A DNA stretch of 39,547 nt from Paenibacillus luteus (GTDB lineage Bacteria; Bacillota; Bacilli; Paenibacillales; Paenibacillaceae): positions 1 through 39,547 of the forward strand of contig NZ_SKCD01000040.1 in assembly GCF_006542765.1 (NCBI RefSeq), given 5' to 3'. Positions 15,552-24,037 of this stretch are shown here, piece after piece. The first letter of the stretch is position 1. Every line of letters begins with the position of its first letter. The notes under the pieces were generated by a model. That model was given only the letters and a program-made list of their open reading frames with translations. It did not search any database and had not been told where the DNA came from. A program made the position numbers and the translations under genes.

Positions 15552-17357
15552 CTAGAGCTGAAGCTGCTTCAGGTTATAAAATTCACCCTTGCTAGCCATC
15601 AGCTCGTCAAATGTGCCCACTTCCACGATACGTCCATGCTTCATGACCACGATCCGGTCGGCATCACGTATCGTTGACAAGCGGTGAGCGACGATAAAGG
15701 TTGTTCGATTTTTAATCAGCTCCTGCATCGCCTTCTGTACATGGAATTCTGATTCATTATCCAGAGCCGAGGTCGCTTCGTCCAAAATGATAATTTTAGG
15801 CTCGCGCACCAGCGCTCTTGCGATAGCAATCCGCTGGCGCTGTCCGCCGGACAGCTTGCCGCCATGCTCGCCAACCATCGTATTCAGGCCATCCGGCAGC
15901 TTCCCAATAAATTCGGACAAGTTGGCCATCTCAATAACACGTTTCACCTGCTCATCGGTAATATCGCGAAGGCCATAGGTAATGTTATCGCGAATCGTTC
16001 CTGAGAACAAAATGTTCGTCTGCGGCACAACTGCCAAATGCTTACGGTAGCTGCGAAGGTCGATGTCCGCCAAATCTACGCCGTCCAGCAGCACCTTGCC
16101 GCCGGTCGGCTGCAGAAAGCCGATGACCAGATTAAGCACCGTTGATTTGCCTGCGCCCGAAGCACCGACAAAAGCAATACATTCCCCTGCTTCAACGTTC
16201 AGCGTAACATCCTCTAGAACATGATGCTCGCTGCCGGGGTAAGACAGCTCAACACCCTCGAAAGAAAATTTGCCGCGAACCTCCGCAAGCTTTCTTTTGC
16301 CGCTGTTATTTTCAATATCGGTCGACAGCAAAATCTCTTTTATCGAATGAATCGATTCAAGCCCCTTGGCAATTTGCGGATAAATATTAATAAGGCCGGT
16401 AACCGATCCCAAAATCATGGCAAAAAAACCTTGGTACATCACTACATCGCCAACCTGAATTTCGCCATTATACGCCAGATACGCGGTGAAAATCAGGCAT
16501 AACACTTGAAAGATTTGAAAGGTTACCCAGTTCGTTGATCCGAAATAGGCTTCAACCAAATCCAGCCGATACCCTTTTCCTTGAATGTTCCGCAACGTAT
16601 TGTCGATCCGGGCAATTTCCACCTTCTCCAGCCCATGCGCCCTTGTGATCGGAATCATCTCCACCATCTCCGACACGCGCGAGGACATCTGCTCGATTTC
16701 CTTGCGGAACTCCTTGTTGGACTTGCGGATTTTGCGGCGGAAAATAGTCACGATTGTAATCGACATAGGAATCGTCAGCACAAAAAACAAGGACACGACC
16801 CAGCTGCTGTTCAGTGTAATCGCAAACGAGACGATAATGTTGACGACTGCCGGCGCTAGCGCGATCATGAACTGCTTCGACATCATCTCGACCGCTTCCA
16901 CATCGCGCAGCACCTTCGATTGCAGCTTGCCGGCTGGCAGCTCGCGGTGCTGGTTGATCGACAGCTGCTGAAGCTTGCGCACAAGCGCGCTCCGCAGACC
17001 CGCTTCCACGTATCTTACCGCACGGCTGAGAAAGGAAATATACGCGGCATGCGTCGGTATATTTTGCAAAATAACGATTAGGATGACCGCAAAATTGATC
17101 CAAATCCCGCTAAGCGGATATTTAGCCGGGTTCGTCGCAATGTTAATAATATTCGCCGTAACGATGGGCAACACATAGATCGGCGCGCTCTTAATGAGCA
17201 GAAATAACAACGAAACGAACAGATTGGCAAAATTGCCTTTGTACAAGGATAACAAAAATTTCAGCGGGCTTGCATTTTCATCCAATGCTGCATTTTCAAA
17301 CGTGCTAGCGAGCCCTTTATTTGAGCCCATCCGGGTTTTTACCGCGCTCTCTGACAT
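15552..17357 (-). CDS. ABC transporter, fused permease and ATPase (exporter type)
   Basis: A 601-residue half-transporter with a six-helix membrane domain (about 35-335) fused to an ATPase domain (about 360-600). It probably works as a homodimeric exporter in the plasma membrane. Numbered from the longer frame, Walker A is GASGAGKST at about 402-410, the signature LSGGQRQRIA at 506-515, Walker B IIILDEATSALD at 526-537, and the switch histidine is in IVAHRLSTI. All ATPase residues are present. The substrate cannot be deduced. I chose the ATG at 17357 because GGAG lies six bases upstream; the ATG at 17369 touches an AGAGGG box with no spacing. It ends just before the nested hairpin element. 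Confidence 0.88.
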   Translation of the reverse strand: MSESAVKTRMGSNKGLASTFENAALDENASPLKFLLSLYKGNFANLFVSLLFLLIKSAPIYVLPIVTANIINIATNPAKYPLSGIWINFAVILIVILQNIPTHAAYISFLSRAVRYVEAGLRSALVRKLQQLSINQHRELPAGKLQSKVLRDVEAVEMMSKQFMIALAPAVVNIIVSFAITLNSSWVVSLFFVLTIPMSITIVTIFRRKIRKSNKEFRKEIEQMSSRVSEMVEMIPITRAHGLEKVEIARIDNTLRNIQGKGYRLDLVEAYFGSTNWVTFQIFQVLCLIFTAYLAYNGEIQVGDVVMYQGFFAMILGSVTGLINIYPQIAKGLESIHSIKEILLSTDIENNSGKRKLAEVRGKFSFEGVELSYPGSEHHVLEDVTLNVEAGECIAFVGASGAGKSTVLNLVIGFLQPTGGKVLLDGVDLADIDLRSYRKHLAVVPQTNILFSGTIRDNITYGLRDITDEQVKRVIEMANLSEFIGKLPDGLNTMVGEHGGKLSGGQRQRIAIARALVREPKIIILDEATSALDNESEFHVQKAMQELIKNRTTFIVAHRLSTIRDADRIVVMKHGRIVEVGTFDELMASKGEFYNLKQLQL

Positions 17358-17469
17358 TGCTTTCTCCATCCCTCTGTAGCTCTAAAAGTTGACGAACCGC
17401 ATCTTGAGCGGTTAACTACCGCATCAATCTTACGCCCATTTCCTTTGGCTGTAAATGTGCAATTCTGCA

Positions 17470-17501
17470 CTAAATCGATCCGATTTAGCTCTGTTTTTTT
17501 T
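17470..17501 (+). terminator. Hairpin with T-run beside the response-regulator stop
   Basis: CTAAATCG (17470-17477) pairs with CGATTTAG (17481-17488) around a 3-base loop. A T-run follows on the plus strand. On the minus strand, where the gene is, the hairpin lacks a T tail, so it would terminate the response-regulator transcript only weakly. Confidence 0.4.
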
Positions 17502-18258
17502 AGCGGTGCTTCCCCTTATAATCCTTAGGCGTATCCCCAACCATTTTCTTAAACAACTTGTTGAAATAAACCGGATCGCTATACCCGACAAGCTGTGATA
17601 TTTCGTAATTTTTCAGATTGGGATGATCCGTCAGGAACTGCTTCGCTTTCTCTATGCGGATATCAATCAGGTAGTCGGTCAGCGTCATGCCCGTCTCCTG
17701 CTTGAATAGACGGCTCAAATAATTGGCACTCATGCCGACCGTTTCTGCTATCCGTTCCATTTCGAAGTTTTTGCCGTACTCAGCCTCCAGAATCGCCTTC
17801 ATCTGCTCGATCACATGATGCTCCTTCTCGCTGCTAACCGTCTCGCCTGGCGGATTAGGCAATGCCGCAGCAGCATCCGCAGCCTCGCTTTGCTCCTGCT
17901 TGATCTTAACCAGCTGCTCATACAGATTGGCTTTGTCGACAGGCTTCAGCAAATAATCGCGAACGCCATAGCGAAGTGCCTTCCGCGCATATTCGAACTC
18001 GCTGAAGCCACTAAGCACAATCGTAGCAATCGCCTTGCCCCGCAGATGCTCGATCAGCTTCAGGCCGTCCATCATGGGCATTTTAATATCGGTAATCAAC
18101 ACATCTAATTCACCCTCGCCCAGCTTCGATATATGTGCCCAAGCATCCATCCCATTGCTGTACGAACCAATGACCTTGATGTCCAAATCCATTTTCGTTA
18201 ATATTTTTTCAAGGCCGAGCCTTATAAACTCCTCGTCATCCGCAATGATGATGTTCAT
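17500..18258 (-). CDS. YesN-type response regulator (receiver plus AraC HTH), no adjacent kinase
   Basis: A cytoplasmic transcription factor of 252 residues. The receiver domain (about 1-120) has the acidic pair D7-D8, phosphoacceptor D57 in VLITDIKMP and K105 in DYLLKPVD. The C-terminal AraC domain (about 150-250) has two helix-turn-helix units (MERIAETVGMSANYLSRLFK and ISQLVGYSDPVYFNKLFKKM). Relatives usually pair with a YesM-like histidine kinase and control a sugar ABC transporter. No kinase lies nearby; the gene is fourth in line after the binding protein and permeases, 142 bases after the second permease. The ATG at 18258 has AGAGGAG eight bases upstream and is preferred over the GTG at 18267. 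It probably controls the adjacent mannan-oligosaccharide locus. Confidence 0.88.
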   Translation of the reverse strand: MNIIIADDEEFIRLGLEKILTKMDLDIKVIGSYSNGMDAWAHISKLGEGELDVLITDIKMPMMDGLKLIEHLRGKAIATIVLSGFSEFEYARKALRYGVRDYLLKPVDKANLYEQLVKIKQEQSEAADAAAALPNPPGETVSSEKEHHVIEQMKAILEAEYGKNFEMERIAETVGMSANYLSRLFKQETGMTLTDYLIDIRIEKAKQFLTDHPNLKNYEISQLVGYSDPVYFNKLFKKMVGDTPKDYKGKHR

Positions 18259-18288
18259 CGCTGCCACTCCTCTCGCCTGCTCTTTTCT

Positions 18289-18316
18289 ATGGCGAACACT
18301 ACGTTTCTCCAGAACG
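18289..18316 (-). repeat. 28-nt dispersed repeat, copy B
   Basis: The minus-strand sequence CGTTCTGGAGAAACG, T, AGTGTTCGCCAT differs at one base from copy A at 8839-8866. It sits in the gap just upstream of the response-regulator start, so it is transcribed as part of that leader. Confidence 0.75.
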
Positions 18317-18400
18317 ATCTTCTCGCTTCGCTGACTTTACTTCAACTTATCTAGTTTGCGCTAAAATCGAAAGCACTGCAACGGAAAGAAAGCGGGCGGA

Positions 18401-19231
18401 TTATTTCACCGCACCGCTTGTCACACCTGCGAAAATATACTTTTGCAAGAAAAGATAAAGGATGGCTGTTGGAATCATAATAATGAGAATGGCTGAGGCA
18501 ATCATTTGCCAATCCCCGCTGTTGACGCCGAAAAATCGCATCAGTGACGTGGACACAACTACATGCTCGGCTCTAGGCAAGTATAACAGCGGAATAAACA
18601 TATCGTTATAGATGCTGATCGTCTTCAAAATCACGATCGTCGCCGTTGCCGGCGCAAGCAGCGGGAAAATAATTGAACGGAAAATCCGGATTAAGGATGC
18701 TCCCTCCAGCATTGCGCTTTCATCCAGCTCATTTGGAATGTTGCGGATGAACTGCAGGTAAATATAAATTTGCAAAATATCTGCGCCTACATAAATGAGA
18801 ACAGGCCCCATTAAGTTATTTGTCAGGCCTAGTGCCTGAATCGTTTTGTAGTTGACAACCTGGGTCGTGATTGCAGGAATGATCGTCGCAAACAGGAACA
18901 AGCCAACCAGCGGTCCTTTGAACCGGAAATTAAAGCGGCCTACCGCATAACAGAACGCGGAGCCGATCAAGATATTCAAAATAAGCGTCACCGCGATGAT
19001 GAATAACGTATTGCCAAAGGCATTCAACATATCCGCCTGCTTGAAGGCTTGCGAAAAGTTTTTCAAGTATAGAAAGCTGTCTGGCATCGAAATAGTTGAT
19101 TTGGTATGAAACTCATCCTTCGTCTTAAATGCATTAACAACAATGATATAAGGCGGGAATAAGATCGCAAATGCTGCCAATACGAGGCTGATATATTTGA
19201 CGGTATCCCAAAGCTTATTGGATTTATTCAT
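18401..19231 (-). CDS. Sugar ABC transporter permease, MalG type
   Basis: A 276-residue inner-membrane permease of the CUT1 family with about six helices. The cytoplasmic EAA-type loop is seen as DESAMLEGASLIRIFRSIIF followed by PLLAPA near residue 190, and the C-terminus FAGVTSGAVK is typical of MalG homologues. It forms the channel with the partner permease and uses a shared ATPase encoded elsewhere (MsmK/UgpC type), since no ATPase gene is nearby. It starts three bases after the stop of the first permease, with a GGGGG box eight bases upstream. Context suggests a beta-manno-oligosaccharide substrate. Confidence 0.92.
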   Translation of the reverse strand: MNKSNKLWDTVKYISLVLAAFAILFPPYIIVVNAFKTKDEFHTKSTISMPDSFLYLKNFSQAFKQADMLNAFGNTLFIIAVTLILNILIGSAFCYAVGRFNFRFKGPLVGLFLFATIIPAITTQVVNYKTIQALGLTNNLMGPVLIYVGADILQIYIYLQFIRNIPNELDESAMLEGASLIRIFRSIIFPLLAPATATIVILKTISIYNDMFIPLLYLPRAEHVVVSTSLMRFFGVNSGDWQMIASAILIIMIPTAILYLFLQKYIFAGVTSGAVK

Positions 19232-19234
19232 CGA

Positions 19235-20125
19235 TTATTCCCCCTTTCCCTTCAGCAGGAAGCGCTGAATTGACAACACAATCACCACAAAAAACAACAA
19301 GACTACACTCATCGCGGATGCAAGGCCATAGTTGTTAAACTGGAAGGCCGTCTCGACAATTTTCATAACAAAGGTTTCGCTTGATCCAGCCGGTCCGCCC
19401 TTGGTCAAAATATAAGGGAGATCAAATACTTCTAATGCGCCGGTTACGGTTAGGAACAAGTTCAGCTCGATAATTTTATAAATATTAGGCAGGGTAATGC
19501 GGATGAATTTCTGCCAGCCGTTGGCACCATCAATCGAGGCTGCTTCATATATATCATTTGGAATCGATTGAAGAGCAGCCAGATAGATCACCATGTTGAA
19601 CCCCATAAACCGCCAAAAGCCGATCGATGCAAGCGTGTAGTTGACAAATGAACCGTTCCCGAGCCAGCTTGTTTTGGATAAAGCATCGAAACCAAGCTGT
19701 CCAAGCAAGTAATTCAAAGATCCGTTTGTCGTATCAAATACGTAACCGAACAAATATGCTACAGCAACGCCGTTTAGAATGTACGGTAAAAACAGCAGCA
19801 GCCTGAAAAAGTTTTTTCCCTTGAGCTTGCTGTTTAGAACGACTGCAAAATAGATAGCAGCGATATTTTGTACGATTCCGACAGCGAAATAGGCAAAGTT
19901 ATGTTTGAAAACACCAAATATGGCCGGATTAGAAAAGACTTCTTTGTAATTGGACCATCCGATCCATGGTTTATTCGGACTTAGTCCGTCCCAGCTTGTG
20001 AAACTTAAACGTATGAGCTCTAATGCCGGATAATAGGCGAATGTCAGCAACAGCAGCAAAGGCAATGCGACAAATCCAATGATTACGTAGTTTTTCTGTG
20101 TTTTGAAAGGCAATCTGCTAAACAT
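19235..20125 (-). CDS. Sugar ABC transporter permease, MalF/UgpA type
   Basis: A 296-residue inner-membrane permease with about six helices and an EAA loop seen as YEAASIDGANGWQKFIRITL followed by PNI near residue 210. It pairs with the MalG-type permease immediately downstream. The frame can be extended upstream to a GTG at 20170, but that codon lies inside an intercistronic hairpin. The ATG at 20125 (MFSRLPFKT) has purine-rich boxes (GGGAGG and GGGG) 7-13 bases upstream and gives the usual length. It is the second gene of the binding protein, permease, permease, regulator series. Confidence 0.92.
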   Translation of the reverse strand: MFSRLPFKTQKNYVIIGFVALPLLLLLTFAYYPALELIRLSFTSWDGLSPNKPWIGWSNYKEVFSNPAIFGVFKHNFAYFAVGIVQNIAAIYFAVVLNSKLKGKNFFRLLLFLPYILNGVAVAYLFGYVFDTTNGSLNYLLGQLGFDALSKTSWLGNGSFVNYTLASIGFWRFMGFNMVIYLAALQSIPNDIYEAASIDGANGWQKFIRITLPNIYKIIELNLFLTVTGALEVFDLPYILTKGGPAGSSETFVMKIVETAFQFNNYGLASAMSVVLLFFVVIVLSIQRFLLKGKGE

Positions 20126-20166
20126 GGGACAACCCCATCCTCCCTGCGTCTTTCTAATCGGATGGT

Positions 20167-20202
20167 GCACGCCGGATAACCCTTAAGGATGATCCGGCGT
20201 GC
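20167..20202 (-). promoter_or_regulatory. Intercistronic hairpin after the solute-binding protein
   Basis: GCACGCCGGAT (20167-20177) and ATCCGGCGTGC (20192-20202) form a perfect 11-bp GC-rich stem with no T-run. Such hairpins between binding-protein and permease genes usually protect the upstream mRNA and lower permease expression, giving binding protein in excess. Confidence 0.75.
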
Positions 20203-20211
20203 ACACAATTC

Positions 20212-21525
20212 CTACAAGCCTAGATCTTTTTTCGCTTTCGCCCAAGCCGTATTCACTTTGTCGAACACCTTCTGAGGGTCTTTGGACAATACAAATTCTT
20301 GAACGACTGCGGCTTGATCAAGCTGCGCTTTATTTTGAATTTCGGTCGCTGCGTCTACGGGAGCAGCAGGCTCAAAAAACTTAGGATTAAACGCATTGAA
20401 CTCCGCCAATTGAGGAAGCTTAGGCTCTCTGCCTTTCAGAGTAGGAATGAAGCCGGCAAAATCTTCATAACCCGATTCTTCAATCATCCATTGAACGAAC
20501 GCTTTGGCTCCGTCGACGTTTCCTTTTTTGTTAACTGCGTAGAAAAAGTCTGGGTTAAGCGGTGCTTTGGCTTCGCCGGAGTTGTCAGCTGGGAATGGGA
20601 AGAAGCCAATATCTTCAGAAGCAGCGCCGTTCTCAATAACTTGGTTGATTACCCAGTTGCCAAGCAGATACATACCAAATTTTCCGGATGCTACATCTTT
20701 TTTCGATTGCTCCCAGTTCGTCGAGTTCACATCGGCTTCAAGGAAGCCTTTTGTATAAAGTTCACGCAAAATCCCCCATGATTTGCCGTATGCATTGTCA
20801 AGCGTATAAGGCGTATCGGTTTCAGCACGCTTGTTCTGATGGTCAGAAGCTGAGCCAATCAAGGTAGTCACATCATACACCCAAGCATCCAGCGGCCATT
20901 TGTCTTTGAAGTTGGAAGCCAAAGGTACGATTCCTGCGTCTTTAAGCTTCTGCGATGCTGCAAGAAACTCGTCATAGGTTTTCGGAAGCTCGGTAATGCC
21001 TGCTTTTTCGAAAGCTTTTTTGTTGTATACAATACCCACTGTCGACGCGCCAGAGGAGATTCCGTACATTTTTCCTTCATTCGCTTTCAAATCCTTGAAG
21101 TAAATGTCATTAGAGAAGGTAATATCATCAAGCGGAGCAAAATAATTGGCCAGCTCCCCGTTTGGAATCGTCGGTACGAACACCACATCTGGGAAGTCTC
21201 CGGAAGCGATACGGATTTTCAACGTTTTATCATAATCCGTGATCGCTTCGAATTTAAGGTCTACGCCAGGGTATTTCTCTTCGAAGCGCTTCTCGTAATC
21301 TACGTACTGCTTGTCGATCATGTCTGTACGGTTCGTTAGGAATACGACCTCTCCCGTTACTTTAGGCGCTTCCTCCGTGCCGCCATTGTCCGGCTTGTTG
21401 GTTGCTGCATCCGTTGTACTTGGCTTGTTAGTTGCCGTATTCGTGTTTGTATTATTGCCGCCACAAGCCGCTAACGTTGTTAGCATAATTACAGAAAGAA
21501 GTGCTAACGAAACTGTTTTTTTCAT
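20212..21525 (-). CDS. Sugar ABC transporter solute-binding lipoprotein
   Basis: A 437-residue extracellular solute-binding protein (family 1) anchored as a lipoprotein. The signal MKKTVSLALLSVIMLTTLAA ends in lipobox L-A-A-C with the lipidated Cys 21, followed by a flexible N/T/G-rich linker. The mature part has the family features GEVVFLTNRTDMIDKQYVDY near residue 60 and FEEKYPGVDLKFEAI, then a C-terminal lobe with LGNWVI. It captures the imported oligosaccharide for the two permeases downstream. A GGGGG box lies nine bases upstream of the ATG. Divergent genes for GH113, an epimerase and GH130 suggest mannobiose or manno-oligosaccharides. A near-perfect cre lies about 115 bases upstream. 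Confidence 0.92.
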   Translation of the reverse strand: MKKTVSLALLSVIMLTTLAACGGNNTNTNTATNKPSTTDAATNKPDNGGTEEAPKVTGEVVFLTNRTDMIDKQYVDYEKRFEEKYPGVDLKFEAITDYDKTLKIRIASGDFPDVVFVPTIPNGELANYFAPLDDITFSNDIYFKDLKANEGKMYGISSGASTVGIVYNKKAFEKAGITELPKTYDEFLAASQKLKDAGIVPLASNFKDKWPLDAWVYDVTTLIGSASDHQNKRAETDTPYTLDNAYGKSWGILRELYTKGFLEADVNSTNWEQSKKDVASGKFGMYLLGNWVINQVIENGAASEDIGFFPFPADNSGEAKAPLNPDFFYAVNKKGNVDGAKAFVQWMIEESGYEDFAGFIPTLKGREPKLPQLAEFNAFNPKFFEPAAPVDAATEIQNKAQLDQAAVVQEFVLSKDPQKVFDKVNTAWAKAKKDLGL

Positions 21526-21638
21526 TTTTCATTTCCCCCTCGGTTCGTTTTGATTCCGCTTACATTTCGATAATAACGTATAAAAAGCTGTGCTGAAATG
21601 GTTTAAAATATTATTTATAGTCTTCAACTGACATTATT

Positions 21639-21652
21639 TGAAAACGTTATCT
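21639..21652 (-). promoter_or_regulatory. cre box in the divergent mannan-locus promoter region
   Basis: TGAAAACGTTATCT matches the cre consensus TGWAANCGNTNWCA at 13 of 14 positions. On the minus strand it overlaps a plausible -35 (TTTCAA) placed 18 bases from a TATAAA -10 of the transporter operon. CcpA binding here would repress the transporter in the presence of preferred sugars. Confidence 0.65.
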
Positions 21653-21747
21653 TTGGCTTGTACGCTCATTTTATTCACAAAAATGTTTGTTTTTATCGCT
21701 ATTAAATGAAGCTTATTTAGGGATTCAGGCCATTTTCAAGAAAGTGA

Positions 21748-21789
21748 TTGCAAACCAAACTCGAATCATGTTTACTTGTTATATAACAA
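21748..21789 (+). promoter_or_regulatory. Promoter and 14-bp palindromic operator of the GH113 operon
   Basis: -35 TTGCAA (21748-21753), a 17-base spacer and -10 TTTACT (21771-21776) precede the perfect palindrome TTGTTATATAACAA (21776-21789), which overlaps the end of the -10 and the likely start. The layout suits a repressor operator, similar in form to GntR-family sites. No local repressor gene is seen. Confidence 0.6.
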
Positions 21790-21840
21790 ATTAAATTTTT
21801 AGCAATAACAAAAATATGAAATCAAAGTGAGGCGACTCAA

Positions 21841-22815
21841 ATGACTAGCAAATCAGCTTATATTGGCGGGATGACATGGGGTTGGACTGGGGTTCGTGGC
21901 ACATGGACGGGCGAGCAAGCCGATCGTTCCATGGAATTAATGGCTGAACGGTTACAGGTCAACTGGACAGCCATAGCGCTAGGAGCACTTCAAGACCATG
22001 CTCATGCGACGGAAATAAAATTTCGCGAAGAGCCTACCGTAACGGACGACGAGGTGCGTTATGCTATCGACAAAGCTAAGGATCTAGGGCTTAACGTTTG
22101 CCTGAAACCGGTCGTTAATTGCGCCGATGGGACTTGGCGTGCTCATATTAATTTCTTCGATCTCGATGTGCCTTGTGAGCCAAAGTGGTCTGACTGGTTC
22201 GCTTCCTATACTGAATTTATTTTGCACTATGCGCGGATCGCCGAGGCTACGGGCTGTGAAATGTTTTGCGTGGGCTGCGAAATGGTGCAAACGGACCGCC
22301 GCGAACACGAATGGCGGGAATTGATTGCCCAGGTACGCACGGTTTATTCCGGCATCGTGACCTATAACTGCGATAAATACCAGGAAGGACAAGTAAATTG
22401 GTGGGATGCTGTCGATGTTATCTCCTCCAGCGGCTATTACCCGATCGCCGATTGGGAAGAGCAGCTCGATCGTATTGAGAAGGTGGTCACGAAATTCGAT
22501 AAGCCTTTCTTCTTTATGGAGGCAGGCTGCCCAAGCCGCGAGGGCTCGCAGCATATTCCGAATGACTGGGGACTTCCCGGCGCGCCAAGCGAAGAAGTAC
22601 AGCACAAATTTTACGAGGCTATGTTCTCTTCCTCCGATAAACGCGATTGGGTAGGCGGTTTTATGCTGTGGGATTGGCCTGCCCGCCTATATGAAGAAAG
22701 CGCTGCTGCCGCAAATGACGATTACTGTATGTTCGGAAAAAAAGCCGAGCAAACCGTTCGTGAGTACTATACGGCAAAGATAGAACAATCAAGCAAGGAG
22801 GCCGCTGCCAAATGA
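21841..22815 (+). CDS. GH113 family glycosidase (beta-mannanase/mannosidase type), cytoplasmic
   Basis: A 324-residue TIM-barrel enzyme resembling GH113 endo-beta-1,4-mannanases. GGMTWGWTGVRG at the N-terminus, acid/base Glu 147 in CVGCEM and nucleophile Glu 227 in FFFMEAGCPS fit the clan GH-A arrangement, and the C-terminal FMLWDWPA is also typical. It has no signal peptide, so it acts inside the cell on imported oligosaccharides, shortening beta-1,4-manno-oligosaccharides. A GAGG box lies eight bases upstream. Its stop overlaps the start of the epimerase gene by four bases, so the two are translationally coupled. It is the first gene of a three-gene plus-strand operon. Confidence 0.85.
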   Translation: MTSKSAYIGGMTWGWTGVRGTWTGEQADRSMELMAERLQVNWTAIALGALQDHAHATEIKFREEPTVTDDEVRYAIDKAKDLGLNVCLKPVVNCADGTWRAHINFFDLDVPCEPKWSDWFASYTEFILHYARIAEATGCEMFCVGCEMVQTDRREHEWRELIAQVRTVYSGIVTYNCDKYQEGQVNWWDAVDVISSSGYYPIADWEEQLDRIEKVVTKFDKPFFFMEAGCPSREGSQHIPNDWGLPGAPSEEVQHKFYEAMFSSSDKRDWVGGFMLWDWPARLYEESAAAANDDYCMFGKKAEQTVREYYTAKIEQSSKEAAAK

Positions 22816-24023
22816 ATGAAGCCAACCAACAATGGCTAGCCAGCATTAAACAGGAGCTGGAGTCAAACATCCTCCGTTTCTGGATGGATCACACCGTTGA
22901 TGAGAGCAAGGGCGGTTTTTTTGGCTTTATCAGCCGTGATCTAGTCGTGAATCCGGAGGCTGGCAAAAGCCTGGTACTCAACACGCGCATTTTGTGGACC
23001 TTTGCCACCGCCTATCGGTTGACTGGCAATGCTAGCTATTTAAAAATAGCCGACCGTGCTTACGGCTATGTTAATGAGCATTTTGTGGACAACGAATACG
23101 GCGGCTTGTATTGGATGGTCGATGCGGCTGGACAGCCGGCTGAAACGAAGAAACAGGTATATGGCCAAGCTTTTGCCATCTACGCTTTCTCCGAGTATTA
23201 CCGGGCAACCGGCAATGAAGCCTCGCTCCAGCAAGCGATTGAACTGTTCCATACGCTTGAGCGTTATAGCTACGATCAGCAATATAAAGGTTATTTTGAA
23301 GCGTTAACCCGCGAATGGCAGGAGACCGACGATAACAGCCTCAGCGAGAATGATTTGAACGAGAAAAAATCGATGAACACCCACCTTCATGTCATGGAGG
23401 GATACACCAATCTCTACCGGGTTTGGAAGTCCGATGAGCTTCATGCCAAGCTGAAAGAACTCATTCAAATTACGATTCAGCATATTATCCATGCTGACAG
23501 CGCGCATTTCATTCTGTTCTTCGACGAGCAGTGGACTGTCAAATCCGAGCACATTTCTTATGGGCATGACATCGAGGGCAGCTGGCTGCTTGTTGAAGCC
23601 GCCGAGGTGCTTGGTGATGAAGCCTTGCTTGCCGAGGCCAAAGCCATCGCGATTCGCATGGCTGAAGTGACGCTTAACGAAGGCGTCGACGTGGATGGCG
23701 GGCTCTTTAATGAGGCGGGGCCAGCTGGTCTCATCGACAGCGATAAGGATTGGTGGCCGCAGGCTGAAGCCGTCGTAGGCTTCTATAATGCTTTTCAGAT
23801 GACTGGCGAGGATAAGTATCGCAGCGCAGCCGAGAAGTCTTGGCAATTCATTGAAAACCATATGGTCGACAAGGATCACGGCGAATGGTATTGGAGCGTT
23901 AATCGAGACGGCACTCCTAGCAGCAATATAGAGAAGGTTAGCCCTTGGAAATGTCCTTATCATAACGGACGCGCCTGCTTTGAAATGATAGAACGGCTGT
24001 CCGGTGCATCATCTACCCATTAA
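22812..24023 (+). CDS. AGE-family 2-epimerase, cellobiose/mannobiose 2-epimerase type
   Basis: A 403-residue (alpha/alpha)6-barrel enzyme of the N-acylglucosamine 2-epimerase superfamily, with the length and motifs of cellobiose 2-epimerases. Conserved residues visible are Arg 59 (NTRILW), His 191/193 (MNTHLHVMEGY), His 252, Glu 255 and Trp 258 (SYGHDIEGSW), the DWWPQAE block near 313-319 and His 384 (PYHNGRA). It interconverts glucose and mannose at the reducing end of beta-1,4-disaccharides, and in mannan pathways turns mannobiose into mannosyl-glucose. The preferred sugar is inferred from the GH130 neighbour. An AAGGAGG box lies ten bases upstream inside the GH113 gene. The GH130 gene starts 14 bases after its stop. 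Confidence 0.88.
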   Translation: MNEANQQWLASIKQELESNILRFWMDHTVDESKGGFFGFISRDLVVNPEAGKSLVLNTRILWTFATAYRLTGNASYLKIADRAYGYVNEHFVDNEYGGLYWMVDAAGQPAETKKQVYGQAFAIYAFSEYYRATGNEASLQQAIELFHTLERYSYDQQYKGYFEALTREWQETDDNSLSENDLNEKKSMNTHLHVMEGYTNLYRVWKSDELHAKLKELIQITIQHIIHADSAHFILFFDEQWTVKSEHISYGHDIEGSWLLVEAAEVLGDEALLAEAKAIAIRMAEVTLNEGVDVDGGLFNEAGPAGLIDSDKDWWPQAEAVVGFYNAFQMTGEDKYRSAAEKSWQFIENHMVDKDHGEWYWSVNRDGTPSSNIEKVSPWKCPYHNGRACFEMIERLSGASSTH

Positions 24024-24037
24024 TGGAGGTTTGACAA

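Noticed and set aside
20126..20170. Upstream extension of the first permease to a GTG
   Set aside because: The GTG lies inside the 11-bp intercistronic hairpin, and the ATG at 20125 has purine-rich boxes and gives the usual N-terminus.
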